Source of the DNA: Liberiplasma sp046541015
Lineage (GTDB): Bacteria > Bacillota_I > Bacilli_A > Izemoplasmatales > Izemoplasmataceae
Assembly (NCBI GenBank): GCA_046541015.1
Contig: JBKHEA010000016.1
Coordinates: 1-34,180 of the forward strand
Direction: 5' to 3'
Length of the DNA: 34,180 nt
In this document: positions 24,701 through 32,080 of the stretch, one piece after another
Layout: each line of letters begins with the position of its first letter
Numbering within the stretch: the first letter of the stretch is position 1
The notes under the pieces: model-generated
Databases searched by the model: none
What the model saw: only the letters and a program-made list of their open reading frames with translations
Told to the model about the DNA's origin: nothing
Position numbers and translations under genes: made by a program

Positions 24701-25715
24701 ACAACTTTTTAAATGGCGAAAAATTATTCTCATTGGGGCTATCCCCTATCTTTTTTTCATGTTTATTTTTACCTATCGAATTGATTATGAAATGACAGCA
24801 CCTGGTGGCTTAACGACAGTAACTGATCAAGTCACCTTTGATCAACAGTATGAAGATATGGGCTCTTTTTATACGATTTATGTCATGGCAATTGATCGCC
24901 CAACATTTTTTATGTTTGGCCTTGGCTATTTTGATGAAAGTATTGAAGTCAATGAACTGCCAACTTACCGCCAAGGAATTAGTGATTCAGTGAATTTTAG
25001 AAGTGGCCAACTTGCTAAAGATAATGCATGGAATGCAGCAATTATTTCAGCATTTGAAGCCTTAGATTTAGATACTTCTTTTGAAATCGAACAAAAAATC
25101 ACGTTAATTTATGATTATATTAGTCATGATGAAATTGATTTAGGTGATACCGTTTTAGCGGTTAATGATAATCCTGATATTTATGATGCGATTAGTCAAA
25201 CCGCGTGTAATGAAGAAGCAGTTTTTACCGTACGTACCAAAAGTGGTGAAGTTAAAGATTATCCTATTTTAAAACAAATGGTAGATGGTAATTGCGTTTT
25301 TGGCTTATCGATTAGAGAATACTACAATCTAACAGATACTGAAATTGATTATACGATTGATGACTCATATATTGGTGGACCAAGTGGTGGGTTTATGCAA
25401 TTTTTACATATTTATAATGTTTTAACAGAATCAGACCTAACCCAAGGCTTAAAAATTGCAGGCACTGGACAAATTTACATAAATGGTGATATTGGGCCAA
25501 TTGGTGGGGTCACACAAAAAGTCTATACTGCCCATTATAACGATGTAGATATTTTATTTGTCCCGCGCTTAAACGATGATAATTATCATGACAATTATCA
25601 AGAAGCCTTAAGAGCTATGGAAGCGCTTGATACCGATATGGAACTTGTTGGGGTTGAAAACTGGCTTGATGCGGTTAATTATTTACTTGCTTTAAGAGGT
25701 GATGAGCTTGTATAA
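24693..25715 (+). CDS. YlbL/SepM-type membrane-anchored PDZ and Lon-like protease
   Basis: An N-terminal signal anchor (about residues 11-28) is followed by an extracytoplasmic part. Residues about 130-195 fit a PDZ domain (DLGDTVLAVNDNPD), and the C-terminal ~130 residues a Lon-type S16 protease domain. The Ser-Lys dyad is visible: Ser231 in IGGPSGGFM and Lys276 in DIGPIGGVTQKV. The Ala of the common GPSAG is Gly here. Members such as SepM and YlbL cut secreted peptides or cell-surface proteins; the target here is unknown. No ATPase domain is present, as expected. It overlaps the dCMP deaminase gene by eight bases. Confidence 0.88.
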   Translation: MIKQLFKWRKIILIGAIPYLFFMFIFTYRIDYEMTAPGGLTTVTDQVTFDQQYEDMGSFYTIYVMAIDRPTFFMFGLGYFDESIEVNELPTYRQGISDSVNFRSGQLAKDNAWNAAIISAFEALDLDTSFEIEQKITLIYDYISHDEIDLGDTVLAVNDNPDIYDAISQTACNEEAVFTVRTKSGEVKDYPILKQMVDGNCVFGLSIREYYNLTDTEIDYTIDDSYIGGPSGGFMQFLHIYNVLTESDLTQGLKIAGTGQIYINGDIGPIGGVTQKVYTAHYNDVDILFVPRLNDDNYHDNYQEALRAMEALDTDMELVGVENWLDAVNYLLALRGDELV

Positions 25716-26043
25716 AGACAAAAAACAATGGTTTAATTTAGTTAAATCCATTTTATTCTCACTAGTGGTTGGTTTTGTTTTAATCCTTCCATTACTTGCT
25801 TTATGGATTAATCTGTTGATTCTTTATATCCGATTTTTAGACTGGTTTTTACTTTTGATTTCTCTTACCTTAAGTTTATTGCCTTTAATTGGAATCAATG
25901 TTACTATTATTACTTACAATCATTATCTTGTTAAACCTATAGATAACAAGCACTATCTCTTAAAATATGGGGTTCCTGTTAGTGTGTTTATGTTTATTTT
26001 TAACGGTTTATTAATTATAACTTTAACCCCAATCTTTTTTTAG
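25702..26043 (+). CDS. Small three-helix membrane protein of unknown function
   Basis: This 113-residue protein has three to four hydrophobic segments (about 16-43, 45-70 and 88-111). A basic N terminus (YKDKKQWFNLVK) and no soluble domain are seen. I do not recognise the family. The start is uncertain: ATG 25702 lies very near AGAGG, a GTG is in frame at 25699, and TTG 25708 has better spacing from that ribosome site. In all cases it overlaps the end of the protease gene, so coupling is likely. lspA starts nine bases after its stop. Confidence 0.65.
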   Translation: MSLYKDKKQWFNLVKSILFSLVVGFVLILPLLALWINLLILYIRFLDWFLLLISLTLSLLPLIGINVTIITYNHYLVKPIDNKHYLLKYGVPVSVFMFIFNGLLIITLTPIFF

Positions 26044-26052
26044 GAGGCTATT

Positions 26053-26553
26053 ATGCAAAAAAAATATCAACTTGGCTTCATGCTGATTTTGGCACTTATT
26101 ATCTTTGATCAACTAACAAAATACCTAATTGTTTGGTTAATTCCTTATAATTTTGAAAACGTAAACGCAATTCCAAGTTATCAAATTATTCCAAACTTTT
26201 TATACATTACCCATCACCATAATGATGGCGCAGCTTGGGGCATATTAAGTGGTCAAAGGATTATTTTATTCTTAATTACCGCCTTTGCGCTTACAATGTT
26301 TGCGTTTTTATTCAAAGATATCGCCTTTAAAACCAAAAAAATGTATACGTATGCGATTATTTTTCTTATCGCAGGTACTATAGGAAACTTTATTGATCGT
26401 TTATTTTTAGGCTATGTCATCGATTTTATTGATGTCTATCTTGGATCTTATGACTTTCCCATTTTTAATATTGCGGATTCACTATTAACCATTGGAATGA
26501 TTATGTTTGCCTATGATATTTTATTTTTAGAAGGAAAGCGTGAGCGCGTATGA
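26053..26553 (+). CDS. lspA: Lipoprotein signal peptidase (signal peptidase II)
   Basis: LspA removes signal peptides from diacylglyceryl-modified prolipoproteins at the membrane. Four membrane helices are visible. The catalytic aspartates are Asp115 in GNFIDRL and Asp142 in FNIADS. The conserved NDGAAWG loop (N57) is the NxGAAFG element with Trp for Phe. Its length of 166 residues is normal. AGGAGG precedes the ATG. It is followed by rluD with a four-base overlap, a conserved pair in Bacillota. The BMP lipoprotein at the right end of the window would be a client. Confidence 0.96.
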   Translation: MQKKYQLGFMLILALIIFDQLTKYLIVWLIPYNFENVNAIPSYQIIPNFLYITHHHNDGAAWGILSGQRIILFLITAFALTMFAFLFKDIAFKTKKMYTYAIIFLIAGTIGNFIDRLFLGYVIDFIDVYLGSYDFPIFNIADSLLTIGMIMFAYDILFLEGKRERV

Positions 26554-27452
26554 CTTTAAAAACAATTCACATTGATGAAAGTGATCATTTAAACCGCTTA
26601 GATAAGGTAATTACTAAAAAAGATGAAACCATGACACGTACTGCGATTAAACATTTAATTGAAGAAGCGTATATTTTAGTAAACGATGAAGAAACAAAAC
26701 CTAGTTATAAAGTTAAAACAGGTGATGTAATCACCATTAAAGAAAAAATTATCGAACCCTTAACCATTACACCGGTTGATTTAGATTTAGAGTTTATCTA
26801 TGAAGATGATGATTTAATTGTTGTAAATAAACCCAGTGGCTTAGTAGTTCATCCTTCCCATACTGTAAAAGAAGCGACCTTAGTGCATGGTATACTTGCG
26901 CAAGCAAACGTTGAAGATGATGCCTCATTAAGACCTGGAATCGTTCACCGTATTGATAAAGAAACGAGTGGTTTATTGGTTGTTGCAAAAAATAAAGACA
27001 CCTTACTAGCCTTACAAAGTGAGCTTAAAGCCCGTAAAACTGAGCGTGAATATATTGCCTTAGTCGAAGGCGTTATTCCTCATAATAACGGAAAAATCGA
27101 TGCCCCAATTGGACGAGACACTAAAGATAGAAAGCTTATGAGTGTTACTGAAAAAGGTAAAGCAAGTATTACTTATTTTCGTGTCTTAGAACGCTTTGAT
27201 GAACACACCTTAGTAGCTTGTAAACTTGAAAGTGGTAGAACCCATCAAATAAGAGTTCATATGCAATATATTAAACATCCTATCGTTGGAGATCCTAAAT
27301 ACGGACATAAAAAAACAGATACGACTTATGGGCAATATCTTCATGCTGAAAGTTTAGGCTTTACGCATCCTAAAACTAAAGAGTTTATGACTTTTAAAGC
27401 TCCCCTACCTGAATTTTTTATCTCAAAACTTGAATCACTAAGAAAAAGTTGA
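26550..27452 (+). CDS. rluD: RluD-type 23S rRNA pseudouridine synthase
   Basis: This is an RluA/RluD family enzyme that converts uridines to pseudouridines in RNA. An N-terminal S4 RNA-binding domain (about 14-66) is followed by the catalytic domain with HRIDKETSGLLVVAK, where Asp136 is catalytic. Later family motifs are GRTHQIRVHMQYIKHPIVGDPKYG and HAExLGFTHP. At 300 residues it matches Bacillus YlyB, also downstream of lspA. Which positions it modifies cannot be told from sequence. It is the last gene of the run that starts with the AI-2E family permease. Confidence 0.93.
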   Translation: MTLKTIHIDESDHLNRLDKVITKKDETMTRTAIKHLIEEAYILVNDEETKPSYKVKTGDVITIKEKIIEPLTITPVDLDLEFIYEDDDLIVVNKPSGLVVHPSHTVKEATLVHGILAQANVEDDASLRPGIVHRIDKETSGLLVVAKNKDTLLALQSELKARKTEREYIALVEGVIPHNNGKIDAPIGRDTKDRKLMSVTEKGKASITYFRVLERFDEHTLVACKLESGRTHQIRVHMQYIKHPIVGDPKYGHKKTDTTYGQYLHAESLGFTHPKTKEFMTFKAPLPEFFISKLESLRKS

Positions 27453-27489
27453 CCATAAAAACGATTTTATCAATTTTAATTTAGCCTAT

Positions 27490-27620
27490 TTTAAGTGCCA
27501 TGAGACAGTGTATAAGGATATACAAGGCTTAAGCTAAAGCTGTCAGTAAAGTAATGAATCATGAAGCAACCTACCTTAGAATCATTCTAAAGAGCCGTCA
27601 ATATAGACGGCTCTTTTATT
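27490..27620 (+). ncRNA. Unassigned structured RNA segment ending in a terminator
   Basis: The 253-base gap between rluD and the polymerase gene contains nested pairings. CATGA (27499-27503) pairs with TCATG (27559-27563). GACAG (27504-27508) pairs with CTGTC (27540-27544), leaving a 14-base bulge. Inside is a hairpin TGTAT/ATACA (27509-27513 with 27520-27524). It is followed by TTAGAA/TTCTAA (27576-27581 with 27584-27589) and then a 9-bp terminator. It could be a small RNA made by processing of the rluD message, an independent transcript, or a leader of the polymerase gene. I compared it by memory with 6S, SRP, tmRNA, T-box and common riboswitches and could not match it. No convincing promoter of its own was found. 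Confidence 0.4.
27591..27619 (+). terminator. Terminator after the lspA-rluD gene run
   Basis: A 9-bp perfect stem AGAGCCGTC/GACGGCTCT (27591-27599 with 27606-27614) with a six-base loop is followed by TTTATTTC. It ends the long run from the AI-2E family permease, about 140 bases after the rluD stop. Confidence 0.9.
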
Positions 27621-27665
27621 TCAAAATTTTTCTAAATTGTCAAGACTACCAGTTTGTTTTTTCTT

Positions 27666-27674
27666 TGGTACAAT
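27666..27674 (+). promoter_or_regulatory. Extended -10 promoter of the Y-family polymerase gene
   Basis: TGG-TACAAT (27666-27674), 31 bases before the start codon. No -35 at 17 bases, and no Bacillus-type LexA box (CGAAC-N4-GTTCG) was seen around it. Confidence 0.5.
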
Positions 27675-27705
27675 GAAGATATAGTTTTAAAAAAGGAGGG
27701 CTATC

Positions 27706-28977
27706 ATGCACGAAGACTATCGAATCTATCGAGACATTTTATGTATTGATTTAAAGAGTTTCTTTGCGTCAGTTGAATGTGCGCTTAGAGGACTAGACCC
27801 CTTTAAAACGCCCTTGATTGTTGCTGATGAAGGTAGAGGTGGCGGCAGTATTGTCCTTGCGGTAAGTCCTTATTTAAAATCTAAAGGCTTACCAAGTCGT
27901 TGCCGTTTATATGAAGTACCTAAAGATAGGAAACTCATTATTGCCAAACCACGCATGAAAGAATACTTACGTTTTTCAAGAGAAATCGTTAGTATTTTTT
28001 TAAACTATGTTTCGTATGAAGATTTACACATCTATAGCATTGATGAAACCTTTTTAGATGTAACCCATTATCTAAAGTATCATAAGAAAACCCCCTATGA
28101 ACTGGCAGAAACGATTTTAAAAGAAATTCAAACCCTAACAAAAATTCCAGCGACTTGTGGCATAGGTGATAATTTACTTTTAAGTAAGTTAGCGCTTGAT
28201 TTATATAGTAAAAAAGCGAAAAACTTTATCGCAGAAATTCGTTATAAAGATATTGAAGAAAAGTTATGGCCAGTGAGTCCTTTAAGTGAAATGTGGGGAA
28301 TTGGTTCTCGTATGGAAAAACGACTCAATCAGTTAAATATTTATACAGTGTATGACTTAGCCCATGCAAATATCAAACACTTAAAACGTTTATTTGGTGT
28401 GATTGGTGAGGAGTTATATTATCATGCTCACGGGATTGATATGTCTGTGATTAGTGATAAAAATAGTTATAAACCGCATATGAAAAGTGTTGGCTTAGGC
28501 CAAACGTTATTTAAAGATTATAATGCCATTGACATTATTCAAGTCATTAAAGAAATGACCGATGAGGTCAGTGAAAAATTACGATTTATTCATAAAGAAG
28601 CTTCAACCATTCATTTAGGCATTCGTTATAGTAAAGACTATAAAGGTGGATTTTCTAGACAAATCACATTTGAAGATTCAACCAGTGATCCGGATGAACT
28701 ATTTCATTTTGTGATGGAATTATTCATGCGTCATTATGAAGATTTACCTATTCGTCAAGTTTTTATCCGTGCAACGAAATTAGAAGAAGCTAAAAACGGG
28801 ATTCAAGTATCTTTTTTTGAAGCGGTTAAACGTAAGGAAAAACGAATGAAACTTTGGCATACCATCGATAAAGTTCGTGCACGCTATGGAAAAACTAGTA
28901 TTACTAGATTGTCATCCCATCTTGATGAAGGGACACTGATTAACCGCAGTGGACTTATTGGTGGTCATCATGGCTGA
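27706..28977 (+). CDS. Y-family translesion DNA polymerase (UvrX/UmuC-like)
   Basis: The protein is an error-prone polymerase that copies damaged DNA. Catalytic carboxylates are in CIDLKSFFASVE (Asp15) and YSIDETFLD (Asp113, Glu114). A helix-hairpin-helix region has EMWGIGSRMEKRLNQL near 200, and a little-finger domain follows to residue 423. The GGSIVLAVSPYLKSKG region and the YolD-like neighbour place it with Bacillus UvrX/YqjW rather than with classic DinB. AAAGGAGGG precedes the ATG. The end overlaps the YolD-like gene by eight bases. Confidence 0.9.
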   Translation: MHEDYRIYRDILCIDLKSFFASVECALRGLDPFKTPLIVADEGRGGGSIVLAVSPYLKSKGLPSRCRLYEVPKDRKLIIAKPRMKEYLRFSREIVSIFLNYVSYEDLHIYSIDETFLDVTHYLKYHKKTPYELAETILKEIQTLTKIPATCGIGDNLLLSKLALDLYSKKAKNFIAEIRYKDIEEKLWPVSPLSEMWGIGSRMEKRLNQLNIYTVYDLAHANIKHLKRLFGVIGEELYYHAHGIDMSVISDKNSYKPHMKSVGLGQTLFKDYNAIDIIQVIKEMTDEVSEKLRFIHKEASTIHLGIRYSKDYKGGFSRQITFEDSTSDPDELFHFVMELFMRHYEDLPIRQVFIRATKLEEAKNGIQVSFFEAVKRKEKRMKLWHTIDKVRARYGKTSITRLSSHLDEGTLINRSGLIGGHHG

Positions 28978-29290
28978 TACTTATATAGATCGTAAAATGT
29001 TAAAATGGTTACCGTTTCAATCGCTTCCTGAACAAGCCGATGAAATCAGTGAACTTTTAAATGGTCGCAAAAAAGAAACCATGCCTGTTTTATCTGAAGA
29101 TCAATTAAGCACATTGCAGTATCGTTTTGAAGAAGCTTATCATCTAAAAACACTAATTACGGTCATTTATTTTAAAAACGGGACTCGACATAAATTAAGT
29201 GGCGTCATCGTTGGTGCAGACCCTATAAGTCGCTTTTTAATCTTAAATACCGGGACTGTTTTACTTGATTATGTAATTGACATTGAATAA
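28970..29290 (+). CDS. YolD-like protein
   Basis: This 106-residue protein has the YolD-like pattern: an N-terminal DRKMLKWLPFQSLPEQ (KWxPFxxLPE) segment and a small C-terminal domain ending in a hydrophobic beta-strand region. YolD-like proteins are regularly encoded next to UvrX-type Y-family polymerases in Bacillota, their phages and plasmids, and are thought to act with them as a UmuD-like partner; biochemical proof is limited. I prefer ATG 28970, overlapping the polymerase stop and following GGTGG, over an in-frame GTG at 28949. No terminator is visible after it before the next promoter. Confidence 0.82.
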   Translation: MADTYIDRKMLKWLPFQSLPEQADEISELLNGRKKETMPVLSEDQLSTLQYRFEEAYHLKTLITVIYFKNGTRHKLSGVIVGADPISRFLILNTGTVLLDYVIDIE

Positions 29291-29322
29291 AGTGAAAAAT
29301 AACGAATTTTGCAATCGCTTTC

Positions 29323-29351
29323 TTTACATTTCATTATTATATAAGTATAAT
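29323..29351 (+). promoter_or_regulatory. Promoter of the BMP lipoprotein/ABC importer operon
   Basis: TTTACA (29323-29328), a 17-base spacer and TATAAT (29346-29351) lie 33 bases before the lipoprotein gene. AAGGAGG at 29369-29375 gives a strong ribosome site. Confidence 0.8.
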
Positions 29352-29384
29352 AATAGATAGAAATAATAAGGAGGAATTATATTA

Positions 29385-30479
29385 ATGAAGAAACTTTTTG
29401 CATTACTAGTAGCAGTTTTATTTATTTTTACACTTTCAGCATGCGGAAGAGAAGAATTTGAAATTGCAATGATCACTGATGCTGGTGACATTGATGACGA
29501 ATCATTCAACCAAGGAACTTGGGAAGGTATTGTAGCTTATGCTGAAGAAAACGAAATCAGCCATAAATACTACAAACCAAGTGCTGTTAGTGACACCGCA
29601 TATTTAAATGCGATAGATTTAGCAGTAAATGGTGGGGCTAAAATCGTTATTACCCCTGGTTTCTTATTTGAAAAAGCAGTTTGGGAAGCTCAAACCAAAC
29701 ATCCAGATGTTAAGTTTATCTTAATCGATGGCTATCCTCATGAAGGGGATTATGTAGCAGATGTAGCATCTAATACTGCATCAGTATTCTTTGCTGAACA
29801 TGAATCAGGATTCTTAGCTGGCTATGCAGCAGTTAAAGATGGTTATACAGATTTAGGATTCATGGGTGGTATGGCAGTACCAGCAGTTGTTAAATTCGGT
29901 ATTGGTTATATTGCCGGTGCTTATTATGCAGCAAAAGAAGATAATGTTACACTTAATTTCCCTGATAATCGTTATACTTATTTAGGTGACTTTGAAGCTA
30001 AAGCAGAACATAAAAATGCTGCAGCATCTTGGTATAATGGTGGAACAGAAATTATCTTTGCAGCAGCTGGTGGAGCAGGTTCAAGCGTTATGTCAGCAGC
30101 TTCTGAAAGTTCAACTGATGTCATGATGATTGGTGTAGACGTTGATCAATCTGGAAATAGTGATACTGTATTAACCAGTGCTATGAAAGAACTTGGTATT
30201 GCGGTTCAACAATTACTTGAAGCGCACTATGCTGATGAGTTCCCAGGTGGAGAAATTTTAACTAAAGATGTTACTGAAGATGGTGTTGGCTTACCAATGG
30301 AAACTTCACGTTTCGATACATTCAGTGAGTCACAATATCTTGCAATCTATACTGCAATTGAAAATGGATCAGTTGTTGTTCCTTCAACTTATGCAGAATT
30401 AACTGCATTCTTCAGTGAAAAACAACTTGATACTTTATTAATTCAAGAAGATACTATTACACCACCGGCACAAGAATAA
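29385..30479 (+). CDS. BMP family nucleoside-binding lipoprotein
   Basis: This is a 364-residue substrate-binding lipoprotein of the basic membrane protein (Med/PnrA) family. The signal peptide ends in the lipobox LSAC with Cys20 as the lipidated residue. The mature part opens with IAMITDAGDIDDESFNQGTWEG, the BMP signature (TDxGxxxDxSFNQxxxxG). It continues with GFLAGYAA and GVDVDQS motifs. BMP proteins of this type bind purine nucleosides and feed the ABC transporter encoded next; the ligand here is inferred from family and context. LspA in this window would mature it. The gene is separated from its transporter genes by a hairpin terminator. Confidence 0.93.
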   Translation: MKKLFALLVAVLFIFTLSACGREEFEIAMITDAGDIDDESFNQGTWEGIVAYAEENEISHKYYKPSAVSDTAYLNAIDLAVNGGAKIVITPGFLFEKAVWEAQTKHPDVKFILIDGYPHEGDYVADVASNTASVFFAEHESGFLAGYAAVKDGYTDLGFMGGMAVPAVVKFGIGYIAGAYYAAKEDNVTLNFPDNRYTYLGDFEAKAEHKNAAASWYNGGTEIIFAAAGGAGSSVMSAASESSTDVMMIGVDVDQSGNSDTVLTSAMKELGIAVQQLLEAHYADEFPGGEILTKDVTEDGVGLPMETSRFDTFSESQYLAIYTAIENGSVVVPSTYAELTAFFSEKQLDTLLIQEDTITPPAQE

Positions 30480-30498
30480 ATTAGATTAACGCGATATT

Positions 30499-30527
30499 AA
30501 AAAAGGAAAGAGCCTCTTTCCTTTTTT
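30499..30527 (+). terminator. Intra-operon terminator after the BMP gene
   Basis: A 13-bp perfect stem AAAAAAGGAAAGA/TCTTTCCTTTTTT (30499-30511 with 30515-30527) has a three-base loop and ends in six Ts. The ABC genes follow with no visible promoter. It therefore probably acts as a leaky terminator or 3' stabiliser that gives more binding protein than transporter. Confidence 0.85.
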
Positions 30528-30553
30528 AAAATATTGCTAGAAAGAGGTGCACA

Positions 30554-32080
30554 ATGTCTAGTTACGTAATTGAAATGCTTAACATTACTAAGGAATTTCC
30601 TGGGATTAAGGCAAACGATAATGTGACATTACAGCTTAAAGAAGGCGAAATCCACGCACTACTTGGGGAAAATGGTGCAGGAAAAAGTACTTTAATGAGC
30701 GTTTTATTTGGGCTATATCAAGCCGAAGAAGGAACAATAAAAGTTAGAGGTAAAGAAGTAACAATTAAAAATCCTAACGATGCGAATGCTTTAGGGATAG
30801 GGATGGTTCATCAACACTTTAAACTCGTCCACAATTTTACGGTTGCTGAAAACATTGTTTTAGGATATGAAGATACGCAATATGGATTTTTAAAGTTTGA
30901 TGAAGCTAAAAAACGCATTAATGATTTAAGTGAAAAGTATAAGCTTAAAGTTGATGTCAACGCTAAGATTGAAGATATATCTGTTGGACAACAACAGCGC
31001 GTTGAAATTTTAAAAATGTTATATCGCAAAGCCGATATCTTGATTTTTGATGAACCAACTGCTGTTCTTACCCCACAAGAAATTGAAGAACTGATGAAAA
31101 TCATGAAAAACCTTGTGAAAGAAGGTAAGTCCATCGTTTTAATTACGCATAAATTAAACGAGATTAAAGCCGTCGCAGATCGCTGTACGATTTTGCGTAA
31201 AGGAAAATATATTGATACCGTTGATGTCAAAAAAACCAGTAATGAAGTCCTTGCTGAAAAAATGGTTGGTCGAAAAGTTTCCTTTGGGGTTGAAAAATCT
31301 ACCCCTAAAATTGGTGATACAGTCTTAAAAGTAGAAAATTTAAGTGTTTATAGTGCTTTAACGGATGCTGATGTTGTTAAGAATGTATCCTTTGAAGCTA
31401 AACGTGGTGAAATTTTATGTATTGCAGGGATTGAAGGAAATGGACAAACTGAGCTAATATACGGAATTGTTGGATTAAATCCACTATCTAATGGACGAAT
31501 AATATTAAATGGAAAAGATATAACGAATGATTCAATTAGAGCGCGAAGTCTAGCGGGAATCTCTCATATTCCTGAAGATAGACAACGTCATGGTTTAGTA
31601 CTAGATTTTGCGTTAGAGTATAATTTTATATTACAAAACTATTTTGATAAAAAGTTTCAAAAAAATGGCTTTTTAGATTTTGAAGCGATTAGAGAACATG
31701 CAACAAAACTTATTGATAGTTATGATGTCAGAAGTTCTCAAGGTCCTTTAACAATTGCAAGAAGCATGAGTGGTGGAAATCAACAAAAAGCGATTGTTGG
31801 TAGAGAAATTGATCGAAACAATGATTTATTGATTGCTGTTCAACCAACAAGAGGGTTAGATGTTGGGGCGATTGAATATATCCACAACGAAATAGTAAAA
31901 CAGCGTGATGCTGGTAAAGCCGTTTTACTTGTATCCCTTGAACTCGATGAGGTTATGAACCTTTCAGACCGCATCATCGTTATGTATGAAGGGGAACATG
32001 TTGGAGAGTTTGATCCTAAAAAAGTTACTGAAAACGAATTAGGATTGTATATGTCGGGATCAAAAAGGAATGATGCATAA
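30554..32080 (+). CDS. Nucleoside ABC transporter ATPase (two ABC domains)
   Basis: This 508-residue protein has two ABC cassettes in tandem, as in NupO/YufO and RbsA-type ATPases. The first has Walker A GENGAGKST (38-46), signature SVGQQQR (143-149) and Walker B ILIFDEPT (162-169). The second has a degenerate Walker A, GIEGNGQTE, with no Lys. It also has the signature MSGGNQQK, and AVQPTRGLD in place of a canonical Walker B. This asymmetry is normal in this subfamily. It powers import of nucleosides delivered by the BMP lipoprotein. AAAGAGGTG precedes the ATG, and the stop shares one base with the next start (TAATG). Confidence 0.94.
   Translation: MSSYVIEMLNITKEFPGIKANDNVTLQLKEGEIHALLGENGAGKSTLMSVLFGLYQAEEGTIKVRGKEVTIKNPNDANALGIGMVHQHFKLVHNFTVAENIVLGYEDTQYGFLKFDEAKKRINDLSEKYKLKVDVNAKIEDISVGQQQRVEILKMLYRKADILIFDEPTAVLTPQEIEELMKIMKNLVKEGKSIVLITHKLNEIKAVADRCTILRKGKYIDTVDVKKTSNEVLAEKMVGRKVSFGVEKSTPKIGDTVLKVENLSVYSALTDADVVKNVSFEAKRGEILCIAGIEGNGQTELIYGIVGLNPLSNGRIILNGKDITNDSIRARSLAGISHIPEDRQRHGLVLDFALEYNFILQNYFDKKFQKNGFLDFEAIREHATKLIDSYDVRSSQGPLTIARSMSGGNQQKAIVGREIDRNNDLLIAVQPTRGLDVGAIEYIHNEIVKQRDAGKAVLLVSLELDEVMNLSDRIIVMYEGEHVGEFDPKKVTENELGLYMSGSKRNDA

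Noticed and set aside
27490..27620. 6S RNA, SRP RNA or tmRNA identity for the rluD downstream structure
   Set aside because: The length and pairing do not give the long central-bulge helix of 6S, the SRP Alu/S motifs, or a tRNA-like end; left as unassigned.
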